From Streptomyces plumbidurans (lineage in GTDB: Bacteria; Actinomycetota; Actinomycetes; Streptomycetales; Streptomycetaceae), in assembly GCF_019857225.1 (NCBI RefSeq), contig NZ_JAFJSY010000061.1, positions 1 to 59,497 of the forward strand: 59,497 nt of DNA, given 5' to 3'. A program made the position numbers and the translations under genes. The notes beneath the pieces are model-generated. The model was not told where the DNA came from, ran no database searches, and saw nothing but the letters and a program-made list of their open reading frames with translations. Every line of letters begins with the position of its first letter. Within the stretch, counting starts at the first letter, position 1. Positions 16,803 through 24,438 of this stretch are shown here, piece by piece.

Positions 16803-17732
16803 ATGCGAGCAGTCGTACAAAATGACAAAAATCGCACCCAGGGTGCGATGTGGGTCCGCAGCGGGATCGCCGCCCTCGCCGTCGCGGCCGTCGCCTCGGG
16901 CTGCGCCTCGCCCGACGGCCCGGGGGTGCGCCCGGCCGCCGGCCCGCAGCATCTTCAGGCACCCCCCGCCCGCGCCCTGGACTCGTACGCGGCCAAGCTG
17001 CGCGCGGCCCACGCCGCCCGGGCCGCCGCGGCCCGGCGCTGGAAGCTGGCGGCGGTCCCGCTCACGGCCCCGCCGCCGCCTGCGAAGAAGCCGGTGATCA
17101 AGGCCCGCAAGGGCTTCGAGGTGGACGACCAGGAGGAACTGAACCTGCCTCCGGTCTTCACGACGGTCCCCACCAAGGACAAGATCGTCTTCCTGACCAT
17201 CGACGACGGCTCCGAGAAGGACCCGGAGTTCCTGCGGATGATGAGCGACCTGAAGGTCCCGTACACCGCCTTCCTCACCGACAAGGAGATCAGGGACGAC
17301 TACGGGTACTTCCGGAAGATGCAGTCCGAGGGGCACACCCTCAACAACCACACCCTCACCCATCCCTATCTGCCCGGCCTGTCCTACCGGGAGCAGAAGC
17401 ACGAGATCTGCGGCATGCAGGCCGTCATGAAGAAGCAGTTCGGCAGGGCGCCCACCGTCCTGCGCCCGCCGTTCGGCAACTACAACCGCGACACCCTCGT
17501 CGCCGCCAAGTCCTGCGGCATCAAGTACGCGCCGATCTGGGACGAGGAGGTCTACGTCGACCACTGGGAGTACCGCGAGGACGACCAGGACCTGCACCCC
17601 GGCGACATCGTGCTCACCCACTTCCGCGGCCGCGACGAGTGGAAGGGCACGATGGCCGACGACATGCGCCGCTTCCTGAACAAGGTCACGGCCAAGGGCT
17701 ACGCGGTGGCCCGCCTGGAGGACTACCTGTGA
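16803..17732 (+). CDS. Polysaccharide deacetylase lipoprotein
   Basis: A NodB-domain deacetylase of carbohydrate esterase family 4, predicted to be an exported lipoprotein. The signal segment SGIAALAVAAVASGCAS ends in a lipobox. The catalytic domain shows motif 1 FLTIDDGSEKD, the metal-binding motif 2 NNHTLTHPYL (HxxxH intact), motif 3 LRPPFGNYN and motif 5 GDIVLTHF. It is 309 residues from the ATG at 16803 (AGGA 9 nt upstream). An ATG at 16848 would give a shorter signal peptide beginning MWVRSG and is a real alternative. Likely targets are peptidoglycan or another wall polysaccharide. It overlaps the next gene by 4 nt. Confidence 0.9.
   Translation: MRAVVQNDKNRTQGAMWVRSGIAALAVAAVASGCASPDGPGVRPAAGPQHLQAPPARALDSYAAKLRAAHAARAAAARRWKLAAVPLTAPPPPAKKPVIKARKGFEVDDQEELNLPPVFTTVPTKDKIVFLTIDDGSEKDPEFLRMMSDLKVPYTAFLTDKEIRDDYGYFRKMQSEGHTLNNHTLTHPYLPGLSYREQKHEICGMQAVMKKQFGRAPTVLRPPFGNYNRDTLVAAKSCGIKYAPIWDEEVYVDHWEYREDDQDLHPGDIVLTHFRGRDEWKGTMADDMRRFLNKVTAKGYAVARLEDYL
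16831..16849. promoter_or_regulatory. Perfect 9-bp inverted repeat over the deacetylase start region
   Basis: ATCGCACCC (16831-16839), a single A, then GGGTGCGAT (16841-16849) form a perfect palindrome. Its right arm runs into the alternative ATG at 16848. It may be an operator in the divergent promoter region, or a hairpin that affects translation initiation. Confidence 0.5.
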
Positions 17733-18463
17733 GGCCGAGGGCGCTCGCGGCCGGCGGGCTGGCACTCGCCCTGCTCACCGGCTGCGCCCAGTCCGTCGAC
17801 CCCATCCAGCGGCTGAGCGCGAAGGCGGCCCAGCGGGTGGCGCCGCACGGACCCGCCGCGGCCGAGCGGCCGTACCGCCGCTGGGGGCTCGCGACCCCGC
17901 TGCCGCCCGCCCCGAAGCCGTCCCGCGCCTCACCGGCGCGCACCACCGCCCGGGGCCTGCCCCCGGTCGTCTCCCGCGTCCGCACCCGCGACAAGGTGGT
18001 CTTCCTGACCTACGACGACGGGGCCGGGCGCAATCCGCGGTTCGCCGCCATGGTCCGCGAACTCGGCCTGCCGGTCAGCGTGTTCGCTCACCACCGCACC
18101 CTCGGCCACCCCGCCCTGCGCGGCCTGCCCTACGCGGGCCAGCGCGCCGAGATCTGCGGCCGCCACAACAGGTCCGGCGCCCGCCCGCGCCTCTTCCGCC
18201 CGCCCTACGGCACCTACGACCGCACCACCCTGCGAGCCGCCGCCGACTGCGGCATCTCGGCGCTCGTCCTGTGGCGCGCGTTGATGACGGGCAGCGGCGA
18301 ACTGACGTACCGGAAGGGCGGAGCCAGGCTGCGGCCCGGCGACATCGTGGCCGTCGACCCGGACGAGGGCACCGGGCCGGGCCTGCCGCAGCGGACCGCG
18401 CGGCTGCTGCGCCGGGTGCAGGAGGCGGGGCTGACGGTGGGCCGCCTGGAGGACTACGTCTGA
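17729..18463 (+). CDS. Second polysaccharide deacetylase-like lipoprotein, probably inactive
   Basis: A tandem paralogue of the preceding deacetylase, coupled to it by a GTGA overlap. The 244-residue protein has a lipoprotein signal (ALAAGGLALALLTGCAQ). It keeps motif 1 (FLTYDDGAGRN) and motif 3 (LFRPPYGTYD), and ends GRLEDYV like its neighbour's ARLEDYL. Relative to the first copy it lacks roughly 18 residues before motif 2. There HTLTH has become RTLGH (AHHRTLGHPAL), removing the first metal His, and GDIVLTHF has become GDIVAVDPDEG, removing the late His. Metal-dependent deacetylation therefore looks lost. It may bind glycan or act as a regulator. Confidence 0.83.
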   Translation: MRPRALAAGGLALALLTGCAQSVDPIQRLSAKAAQRVAPHGPAAAERPYRRWGLATPLPPAPKPSRASPARTTARGLPPVVSRVRTRDKVVFLTYDDGAGRNPRFAAMVRELGLPVSVFAHHRTLGHPALRGLPYAGQRAEICGRHNRSGARPRLFRPPYGTYDRTTLRAAADCGISALVLWRALMTGSGELTYRKGGARLRPGDIVAVDPDEGTGPGLPQRTARLLRRVQEAGLTVGRLEDYV

Positions 18464-18507
18464 TCCATGCCGCGGGCCCCGCCGCCGGCCCCGCCGTACG
18501 GACGCGA

Positions 18508-18534
18508 TTAGCAGTCCGCTTGACCGAGTGCTAA
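18508..18534. promoter_or_regulatory. CIRCE operator 1 (HrcA site)
   Basis: TTAGCAGTC (18508-18516), a 9-nt spacer and GAGTGCTAA (18526-18534) match the CIRCE consensus TTAGCACTC-N9-GAGTGCTAA with one mismatch. It overlaps the -35 element of the groES promoter, so HrcA bound here would block transcription until heat shock. Confidence 0.93.
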
Positions 18535-18547
18535 TCGCGGTCATAGT
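18520..18547 (+). promoter_or_regulatory. groES-groEL1 promoter
   Basis: TTGACC (18520-18525), a 16-bp spacer and CATAGT (18542-18547) form a vegetative-type promoter sitting between and within the two CIRCE operators. It is the expected heat-inducible housekeeping promoter of this operon. Confidence 0.75.
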
Positions 18548-18554
18548 CTCGGGT

Positions 18555-18581
18555 CTGGCACTCCCCACTGGAGAGTGCCAA
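18555..18581. promoter_or_regulatory. CIRCE operator 2 (HrcA site)
   Basis: CTGGCACTC (18555-18563), a 9-nt spacer and GAGTGCCAA (18573-18581) form a second CIRCE-type element just downstream of the promoter. Its complementary G/C changes keep the two half-sites symmetric. Two sites suggest tight HrcA repression of the chaperonin operon. Confidence 0.9.
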
Positions 18582-18680
18582 CAACGCGACGGGCAGGTCC
18601 GGCACCCGCGACGACGGATCGACCTGGTCGCCACCTCAGACAGTTAACCCCGTGAGATCTCCGAAGGGGGAGGTCGGATC

Positions 18681-18989
18681 GTGACGACCGCCAGCTCCAA
18701 GGTTGCCATCAAGCCGCTCGAGGACCGCATCGTGGTCCAGCCGCTGGACGCCGAGCAGACCACGGCCTCTGGCCTGGTCATTCCGGACACCGCCAAGGAG
18801 AAGCCCCAGGAGGGCGTCGTCCTGGCCGTGGGCCCGGGCCGGTTCGAGAACGGCGAGCGTCTTCCGCTCGACGTCAACACCGGCGACATCGTGCTGTACA
18901 GCAAGTACGGCGGCACCGAGGTGAAGTACAACGGTGAGGAGTACCTCGTCCTCTCGGCTCGCGACGTGCTCGCGATCGTCGAGAAGTAG
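18681..18989 (+). CDS. groES: Co-chaperonin GroES
   Basis: GroES is the heptameric lid of the chaperonin folding chamber in the cytoplasm. The 102-residue protein starts at GTG and contains IKPLEDRIVVQPLDAEQTTA, the mobile-loop stretch ASGLVIPDTAKEKPQEG, VLAVGPGRF, GDIVLYSKYGGTEV and YLVLSARDVLAIVEK, all typical. A GGGGGAGG site lies 7 nt upstream. It is the first gene of the CIRCE-controlled operon and is separated from groEL1 by a terminator-like hairpin. Confidence 0.97.
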   Translation: MTTASSKVAIKPLEDRIVVQPLDAEQTTASGLVIPDTAKEKPQEGVVLAVGPGRFENGERLPLDVNTGDIVLYSKYGGTEVKYNGEEYLVLSARDVLAIVEK

Positions 18990-19025
18990 TTCACCCGCTT
19001 CCTTAAAGAAGCACACATTGCTTTG

Positions 19026-19086
19026 AGCTGCGCCCCTGGCCCCCGCGACCATCAATCAACCGGGCGCCCGGGGCGCAGCTTTCTTT
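19026..19086 (+). terminator. Intra-operon hairpin between groES and groEL1
   Basis: AGCTGCGCCCC (19026-19036) is the exact complement of GGGGCGCAGCT (19070-19080). The 33-nt loop is followed at once by TTCTTT. This looks like a leaky intrinsic terminator or processing hairpin and would lower groEL1 relative to groES mRNA. Confidence 0.6.
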
Positions 19087-19117
19087 CATCCAAGATTTCG
19101 AGAGGGCTCACGCTGTC

Positions 19118-20743
19118 ATGGCGAAGATCCTGAAGTTCGACGAGGACGCCCGTCGCGCCCTCGAGCGCGGCGTCAACAAGCTTGCCGACACGGTCAAGGT
19201 GACGATCGGCCCCAAGGGCCGCAACGTCGTGATCGACAAGAAGTTCGGCGCGCCCACCATCACCAACGACGGCGTCACCATCGCCCGTGAGGTCGAGGTC
19301 GAGGACCCGTACGAGAACCTCGGCGCCCAGCTGGTGAAGGAGGTGGCGACCAAGACCAACGACATCGCGGGTGACGGCACCACCACCGCCACCGTGCTCG
19401 CCCAGGCGCTGGTGCGCGAGGGCCTGCGCAACGTCGCCGCGGGTGCCTCCCCGGCGCTGCTGAAGAAGGGCATCGACGCGGCCGTGGCCGCCGTCTCCGA
19501 GGAACTCCTCGCGAGCGCCCGGCCGATCGACGAGAAGTCCGACATCGCCGCCGTGGCCGCGCTGTCCGCCCAGGACCAGCAGGTCGGCGAGCTCATCGCC
19601 GAGGCGATGGACAAGGTCGGCAAGGACGGTGTCATCACCGTCGAGGAGTCCAACACCTTCGGTCTTGAGCTGGACTTCACCGAGGGCATGGCCTTCGACA
19701 AGGGCTACCTGTCGCCGTACTTCGTCACGGACCAGGAGCGCATGGAGGCCGTCCTCGAGGACCCCTACATCCTCATCAACCAGGGCAAGATCGGCTCCAT
19801 CGCCGACCTGCTGCCGCTGCTGGAGAAGGTCATCCAGGCCGGCTCCTCCAAGCCGCTGCTGATCATCGCCGAGGACGTCGAGGGCGAGGCCCTCTCCACC
19901 CTGGTCGTCAACAAGATCCGCGGCACCTTCAACGCCGTCGCGGTGAAGGCCCCCGGCTTCGGCGACCGCCGCAAGGCGATGCTGCAGGACATGGCGACCC
20001 TCACCGGCGCCACGGTCATCTCCGAGGAGGTCGGCCTCAAGCTCGACCAGGTCGGCCTGGACGTGCTGGGCTCCGCCCGCCGCATCACGGTCACCAAGGA
20101 CGACACGACCATCGTGGACGGCGCGGGCAACTCCGCCGACGTCCAGGGCCGTATCGCCCAGATCAAGGCCGAGATCGAGAACACCGACTCCGACTGGGAC
20201 CGCGAGAAGCTCCAGGAGCGCCTCGCGAAGCTGGCCGGCGGCGTGTGCGTGATCAAGGTCGGTGCCGCCACCGAGGTGGAGCTGAAGGAGAAGAAGCACC
20301 GTCTGGAGGACGCCATCTCCGCGACCCGCGCCGCGGTCGAGGAGGGCATCGTCTCCGGTGGTGGCTCCGCTCTGGTGCACGCCGTGAAGGTGCTCGCGGA
20401 CAACCTCGGCAAGACCGGCGACGAGGCCACGGGTGTCGCGGTCGTCCGCCGCGCCGCCGTCGAGCCGCTGCGCTGGATCGCCGAGAACGCCGGCCTGGAG
20501 GGCTACGTCATCACCTCCAAGGTCGCCGAGCTGGACAAGGGCCAGGGCTTCAACGCCGCCACCGGTGAGTACGGCGACCTGGTCAAGGCCGGCGTCATCG
20601 ACCCGGTCAAGGTCACCCGCTCCGCCCTGGAGAACGCCGCCTCCATCGCCTCCCTCCTGCTCACGACCGAGACCCTGGTCGTCGAGAAGAAGGAAGAGGA
20701 GGAGCCGGCCGCCGCGGGCGCCGGTCACGGCCACGCCCACTGA
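19118..20743 (+). CDS. groEL1: Chaperonin GroEL1 with His-rich C-terminus
   Basis: A 541-residue GroEL subunit of the tetradecameric chaperonin. It shows VTIGPKGRNVVIDKKFG, the ATPase motif DGTTTATVLAQ, apical-domain GYLSPYFVTDQE and the C-terminal equatorial GIVSGGGSALVHA. The C-terminus is AGAGHGHAH, not the Gly-Met repeat of typical GroEL. A His-rich tail marks the GroEL1 type found in operon with groES in actinobacteria, whereas the essential paralogue usually lies elsewhere without groES. It is expressed from the CIRCE-controlled promoter. Confidence 0.97.
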   Translation: MAKILKFDEDARRALERGVNKLADTVKVTIGPKGRNVVIDKKFGAPTITNDGVTIAREVEVEDPYENLGAQLVKEVATKTNDIAGDGTTTATVLAQALVREGLRNVAAGASPALLKKGIDAAVAAVSEELLASARPIDEKSDIAAVAALSAQDQQVGELIAEAMDKVGKDGVITVEESNTFGLELDFTEGMAFDKGYLSPYFVTDQERMEAVLEDPYILINQGKIGSIADLLPLLEKVIQAGSSKPLLIIAEDVEGEALSTLVVNKIRGTFNAVAVKAPGFGDRRKAMLQDMATLTGATVISEEVGLKLDQVGLDVLGSARRITVTKDDTTIVDGAGNSADVQGRIAQIKAEIENTDSDWDREKLQERLAKLAGGVCVIKVGAATEVELKEKKHRLEDAISATRAAVEEGIVSGGGSALVHAVKVLADNLGKTGDEATGVAVVRRAAVEPLRWIAENAGLEGYVITSKVAELDKGQGFNAATGEYGDLVKAGVIDPVKVTRSALENAASIASLLLTTETLVVEKKEEEEPAAAGAGHGHAH

Positions 20744-20770
20744 GGCATCCGCCTGAGCGCAAAGCCGCGG

Positions 20771-20804
20771 AAGCCCCCGTTCCCTTCCCGGGAGCGGGGG
20801 CTTT
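20771..20804 (+). terminator. Intrinsic terminator after groEL1
   Basis: A 14-bp stem with one G.T pair (aagcccccgttccc at 20771-20784 with gggagcgggggctt at 20790-20803), a 5-nt loop and a following TTT ends the groES-groEL1 transcript. It also separates it from the convergent SDR gene. Confidence 0.85.
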
Positions 20805-20833
20805 CCCGTGTCCGGCCGCGGCCGCCCGAGCGT

Positions 20834-21607
20834 CTACTGCGGCCCGTACTTGCGGCCCGTCCTGGACGTGATCCCACCCAGCAGCCCCCGAGGCGTCACC
20901 TTCACGATTCCCATCAGCGCCTTGTAACGCGGGTCCGGAATCGACAGCGACTTGCCCCGCGCCAGATCGTGCAGCGCCGCCGCCACCAGCTTGTCCGCGT
21001 CCAGCCACATCCAGCGGGGAACGTTGTCCGTGCCCATCCCGGCCCGCTGATGGAACTCCGTCCGTACGAAGCCGGGGCACAGCACCATCAGCCGCACGCC
21101 GCTGCCCGCCAGATCGCGCGCCGCGCCCTGGGTGAACTGCACGACCCACGCCTTGGAGGCGCCGTAGGTGCCGCGCGGCACGAACGCGGCCGTGGACGCG
21201 ACGTTGACGATCCCGCCGCGGCCCCGCTCGCGCATCGCCTCCGTAGCCGCCGCGGTGAGCCGGAGCACCGCCTCGCAGTGGACCTTGAGCATGGTCAGCT
21301 CGTCGGCCATCGGTACGTCGAGGAAGCGGCCCTTGTTGCCGAAGCCGGCGTTGTTGATCAGCAGGTCGACGGGGTTCTTCCGCTCGGCGAGACGGCTCTC
21401 CACGGTGGCGATGCCCTCGTCCGTGGCGAGGTCGGCCGTGAGGACCTCCGCCTCGATGGCGTGCCGGTCGTGCAGTTCGGTCGCCTGCTCCCGCAGCCTC
21501 TTGGTGTCGCGGGCGACGAGCACCAGATTGTGCCCGTCACCGGCCAGCCGACGTGCGAACGCGGCGCCGATGCCCGCGGTCGATCCCGTAATCAGAGCCG
21601 TTGTCAT
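20834..21607 (-). CDS. Short-chain dehydrogenase/reductase
   Basis: A 257-residue classical SDR. The NAD(P)-binding motif TGSTAGIGAAFA is at residues 7-18, with LVARDTKRLRE after beta 2 favouring NADP(H). NNAGFGNKG, the catalytic Ser in VASTAAF and the YxxxK pair in TYGASK are all present. The substrate is unknown. The C-terminal KVTPRGLLGGITSRTGRKYG is basic. It converges on groEL1 across a terminator. Confidence 0.9.
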   Translation of the reverse strand: MTTALITGSTAGIGAAFARRLAGDGHNLVLVARDTKRLREQATELHDRHAIEAEVLTADLATDEGIATVESRLAERKNPVDLLINNAGFGNKGRFLDVPMADELTMLKVHCEAVLRLTAAATEAMRERGRGGIVNVASTAAFVPRGTYGASKAWVVQFTQGAARDLAGSGVRLMVLCPGFVRTEFHQRAGMGTDNVPRWMWLDADKLVAAALHDLARGKSLSIPDPRYKALMGIVKVTPRGLLGGITSRTGRKYGPQ

Positions 21608-21683
21608 GGCCCAAGGGTAGTTACCCGGACCGCCGCCCTCCGCCGCCCGGCACGGCGTTCGACCCCGTGATTCTGACGGTACG

Positions 21684-22352
21684 TCAGCCTCCGTGTCGGG
21701 CCACGTACTTGCGTGCGGCCGCCATGGCCTCCGGGTGCAGGGCGGGCCCGGCGGCGAGCAGCCGCGGCAGCAGCTCGCGCTCCGTGGTGACCGCGCGGAA
21801 CTGCAGCGCGGCCGTCACACCGTGGTCCGGCCGGTGCACGATCTCGACCGGATCGCCGGCCTGGATCTCACCCGCCTCGATCACCCGGAGATAGGCTCCT
21901 GTCACGCCCTTCCGGGTGAATCTCCGCACCCAGCCCCGCTCGCCCAGGTGGCCCTGGAACGTACGGCACGGGATCCGCCCCGACGTCACCTCCAGGACGA
22001 CCCGCGAGCCGATCCGCCAGCGCTCGCCGATCAGCGCCTCGGACACCTCAAGGCCGTCCGTCGTGAGGTTCTCGCCGAAGAAGCCGTTGGGCAGCTGCCG
22101 GTCCAGCTCGCGCGCCCAGTCGTCGAGGTCCTCGCGCGCGTACGCGTACACGGCCTGTTCGTCACCGCCGTGATGGCGCGTGTCGCACACCGCGTCGCCG
22201 GCGACCCCGCTCGCCCCGACACCCTTGGGGCCCGGCGCCGTGATCCGCACCGGCCCGTCGACCGGCCGCTTGCCTATGCCGGTCAGGCCCTGCGGCTGGT
22301 CCGTGTACGGCACGGGTTCGGGGCGGCCGACGTTCACAGACAGAAGCTTCAT
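21684..22352 (-). CDS. MOSC domain-containing protein
   Basis: A 222-residue MOSC protein, a family that handles sulfur or molybdopterin-type ligands (YiiM-like). It starts MKLLSVNVGRPEPVPY and contains GPKGVGASGVAGDAVCDTRHHGGDEQAVYAY, NGFFGENLTTDGL, IGSRVVLEVTSGRIPC (the conserved MOSC cysteine) and CRTFQGHLGERGWVRRFT. The ATG at 22352 is supported by this conserved N-terminus. It is divergent from the LysR-family gene, which may regulate it. Confidence 0.9.
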   Translation of the reverse strand: MKLLSVNVGRPEPVPYTDQPQGLTGIGKRPVDGPVRITAPGPKGVGASGVAGDAVCDTRHHGGDEQAVYAYAREDLDDWARELDRQLPNGFFGENLTTDGLEVSEALIGERWRIGSRVVLEVTSGRIPCRTFQGHLGERGWVRRFTRKGVTGAYLRVIEAGEIQAGDPVEIVHRPDHGVTAALQFRAVTTERELLPRLLAAGPALHPEAMAAARKYVARHGG

Positions 22353-22433
22353 GAGCGGCACGGTAGGCGTCGCGGCACCAAAGCGTCGACGCATTTTCGG
22401 GCGCCGTATCAAAGGACCCCTTATCCTTGACCT

Positions 22434-23339
22434 GTGATCGAAGCCCGTCATCTGCGTGTCCTGCGTGCCGTCGCCCTCACCGGCTCCTTCTCGGCGGCGG
22501 GGCGTGAACTCGGCTGCACCCAGCCCGCCGTGAGCCAGCAGATGAAGGCCCTGGAGTCGTCGGTGGGCACCCCGCTGCTGGTGCGCAGCGGCCGCGAGAT
22601 GCGGCTGACGCAGGCCGGCGAGGCGCTCGTCCGGCACGCGGGCGGCATCCTCGCCGGGCTCACCGCCGCCGAGGAAGAGGTCGCCGCCATCGCGGGGCTG
22701 CGCGCGGGGCGCGTACGGCTCGTCTCCTTCCCCAGCGGCAGCTCCACTCTGGTCCCCACCGCGCTCGCCGCCCTGCGCGCCGCGCACCCCGGCACCCGCG
22801 TCTCGCTGGAGGAGGCCGAACCGCCCGCCTCCGTCGAGATGCTGCGCGAGGGCGACTGCGACGTGGCGCTGGCCTTCCGCTACGAGGGTGCGGCGGGCGC
22901 CACGGAGTGGGACGACCTCGTCGTACGGCCGCTGCTGAGCGACGGCCTCGTCGCGCTCGTACCCGAGCGGCACCGGCTCGCGGCGGCCGGATCGGTCGCC
23001 ATCGAGGATCTCGCGCGCGAGCCGTGGATCGCCGGATGCCCGCGCTGCCGCGGGCAGTTGGTCGAGGTGTGCGAGAGCGCCGGTTTCACCCCGCGCATCG
23101 ACTTCGCCACCGACGACTACCCGGCGGTCGTCGGCCTGGTCGGCGCCGGCCTCGGCGTCGCGGTGCTGCCCCAACTCGCCGTCGAGTCCGTACGACCACG
23201 GCACGCACGCGTACTGACACTCCGCCCGGCCGTGCACCGCCAGATCGTGGCCCTGACCCTGCCCGACCTGGCCCAGGTACCGGCCATCGCGGCCACCCTG
23301 GAACAACTGGGCCGCGCGGCGTCCCGTCAGCAAAAATGA
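22434..23339 (+). CDS. LysR-family transcriptional regulator
   Basis: A 301-residue LysR regulator. The N-terminal winged helix reads ARHLRVLRAVALTGSFSAAG, then RELGCTQPAVSQQMKALES. The effector-binding domain follows with RLVSFPSGSSTLVP, DVALAFRYE and LVEVCESAGFTPRIDFATDD. The GTG start lies 81 bp from the divergent MOSC gene. The spacer holds tatcaaaggaccccttat, whose AAGG-acc-CCTT dyad could be an operator. The C-terminal 80 codons are duplicated in degenerate form downstream. Confidence 0.92.
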   Translation: MIEARHLRVLRAVALTGSFSAAGRELGCTQPAVSQQMKALESSVGTPLLVRSGREMRLTQAGEALVRHAGGILAGLTAAEEEVAAIAGLRAGRVRLVSFPSGSSTLVPTALAALRAAHPGTRVSLEEAEPPASVEMLREGDCDVALAFRYEGAAGATEWDDLVVRPLLSDGLVALVPERHRLAAAGSVAIEDLAREPWIAGCPRCRGQLVEVCESAGFTPRIDFATDDYPAVVGLVGAGLGVAVLPQLAVESVRPRHARVLTLRPAVHRQIVALTLPDLAQVPAIAATLEQLGRAASRQQK

Positions 23340-23700
23340 TGGGCACGTCGGACGCATCGACTTCGCCACCGACGCCTGTCCGGCGCTCGTCGGCTCGGTG
23401 GGCGCCGGCCTCGGTGTCGCGGTGCTGCCCCGGCTCGCCGTCGAGCCGGTACGGCCGCGGCACGCGCGCGTGCTGACGTTGCGGTCGGCCGCGGGGCAAC
23501 CCATCAGCAAGAACGATGGACGCGTCGGGCGCGTGCTTCGCCCCGATGACCATCCGGCGGCCGTCGGCTGACCGGCGCCGACCTCGGTGTCGCGATGCTG
23601 CCCCGGCTCGCCGTCGAGCCGGTACGGCCGCGGCACGCGCGCGTGCTGACGTTGCGCCCGCCGGGTGGTGGCCGTCAGCAAAAATGATGGGCACGTTCGG
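23340..23700 (+). repeat. Degenerate tandem copies of the LysR gene 3' end
   Basis: Two decayed copies follow the LysR stop. Copy 1 starts at about 23353 (cgcatcgacttcgccaccgac) and runs to cgatggacgcgt near 23525. Copy 2 starts near 23530 and ends at tgatgggcacgt near 23696, identical to the flank of the true gene end at 23337. Their mutual period is 177 bp. Both lack about 80 bp present in the gene (the DLAQVPAIAATLEQL region). Stops and frame changes show they are not translated as a regulator. The array fills the gap to convergent whiD. Confidence 0.85.
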
Positions 23701-23732
23701 CGCGCCCATCACGTAGAGGAAGAAACGTTCCT

Positions 23733-24059
23733 TCAGTTGTTCGAGGCGACGTCGCCGGCGGCGCTCGCCACCACGAGCCGGTTCCGTGCGCGTCCCATCA
23801 GTTCTTCGCGCTCGTCCTCGGTCAGGCCACCCCACACGCCGTACGGCTCTCGCACCGCCAGCGCGTGCGCCGCGCACTGCGCGCGCACGGGGCACCTCAT
23901 GCAGACCTCTTTGGCCGAGTTCTCGCGAGCACTCCGGGCCGCACCGCGCTCACCCTCAGGGTGAAAGAAGAGCGAGCTGTCCACCCCGCGGCAGGCGGCC
24001 AGGAGCTGCCAGTCCCACAGGTCCGCGTTCGGTCCGGGAAGGCGGGAGAAATCTGCCAT
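23733..24059 (-). CDS. whiD: WhiB-family sporulation regulator WhiD
   Basis: A 108-residue iron-sulfur WhiB-like protein. Four cysteines at 23, 53, 56 and 62 (AACRG; EVCMRCPVRAQC) fit a [4Fe-4S] ligand set, and the GVWGGLTEDERE turn and basic RARNR tail follow. MADFSRLPGPNADLWDWQLL and the position next to bldM match WhiD of Streptomyces, orthologous to mycobacterial WhiB3. WhiD is needed for late spore maturation and is reported to contact region 4 of the principal sigma factor. The ATG at 24059 fits the conserved N-terminus. The last residues (AAGDVASNN) abut the LysR repeat array. Confidence 0.95.
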   Translation of the reverse strand: MADFSRLPGPNADLWDWQLLAACRGVDSSLFFHPEGERGAARSARENSAKEVCMRCPVRAQCAAHALAVREPYGVWGGLTEDEREELMGRARNRLVVASAAGDVASNN

Positions 24060-24289
24060 TGCGTGACCCCTTGCAGCCGTTCTGAGCGGATACGGTGCCA
24101 ACGACCGTACATCTACGATCTAAGGAGATGAAAATATGACTCATTGCGAATCTAGTCTCAGACACCAGTAGATGGGAAGAAAAGAGGTCTAAATGGGGCA
24201 TGGGTTGTGATGAAACATTGAGGGTCCGCCCCGCATGTCTCCACCGTGTCCGCACCCTCACGTAGAGTGCCGAAGATGGCACACGGCCC
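24060..24289. other. whiD-bldM divergent intergenic region
   Basis: The 379-bp gap between the whiD and bldM starts is unusually AT-rich near whiD (tctacgatctaaggagatgaaaatatgac). It holds a GACAC motif at 24161-24165 of the kind bound by WhiA. It also contains the SigBldN-type bldM promoter described separately. No ORF with a credible start is seen. Confidence 0.6.
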
Positions 24290-24317
24290 CGTAACTCTTT
24301 CGGGTGACCGTCGTTGA
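24290..24317 (+). promoter_or_regulatory. SigBldN-type promoter of bldM
   Basis: CGTAAC (24290-24295), a 16-bp spacer and CGTTGA (24312-24317) reproduce the -35 and -10 elements reported for the SigBldN-dependent bldM promoter of Streptomyces coelicolor. The position, 122 bp before the bldM start, fits a leadered transcript. Confidence 0.85.
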
Positions 24318-24438
24318 GAGAGCGGAGGCGGTTGAAACAACAAGTGCTCGGGCAGGCGTCCGAGACGGTCGACCGCACAGGTGACGATTTCGTACCAGCC
24401 TGGAGGCTCAAGGTGACGTGCATCAGCGGAGGGCGGCC

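Noticed and set aside
23516..24131. Plus-strand ORFs opposite whiD
   Set aside because: WhiD on the minus strand has all four cysteines and the family turn; the plus frames are shadows.
24375..24395. BldD site in tgacgatttcgtac upstream of bldM
   Set aside because: It matches only part of the palindromic consensus and is too weak to list as a feature, although bldM is a known type of BldD target.
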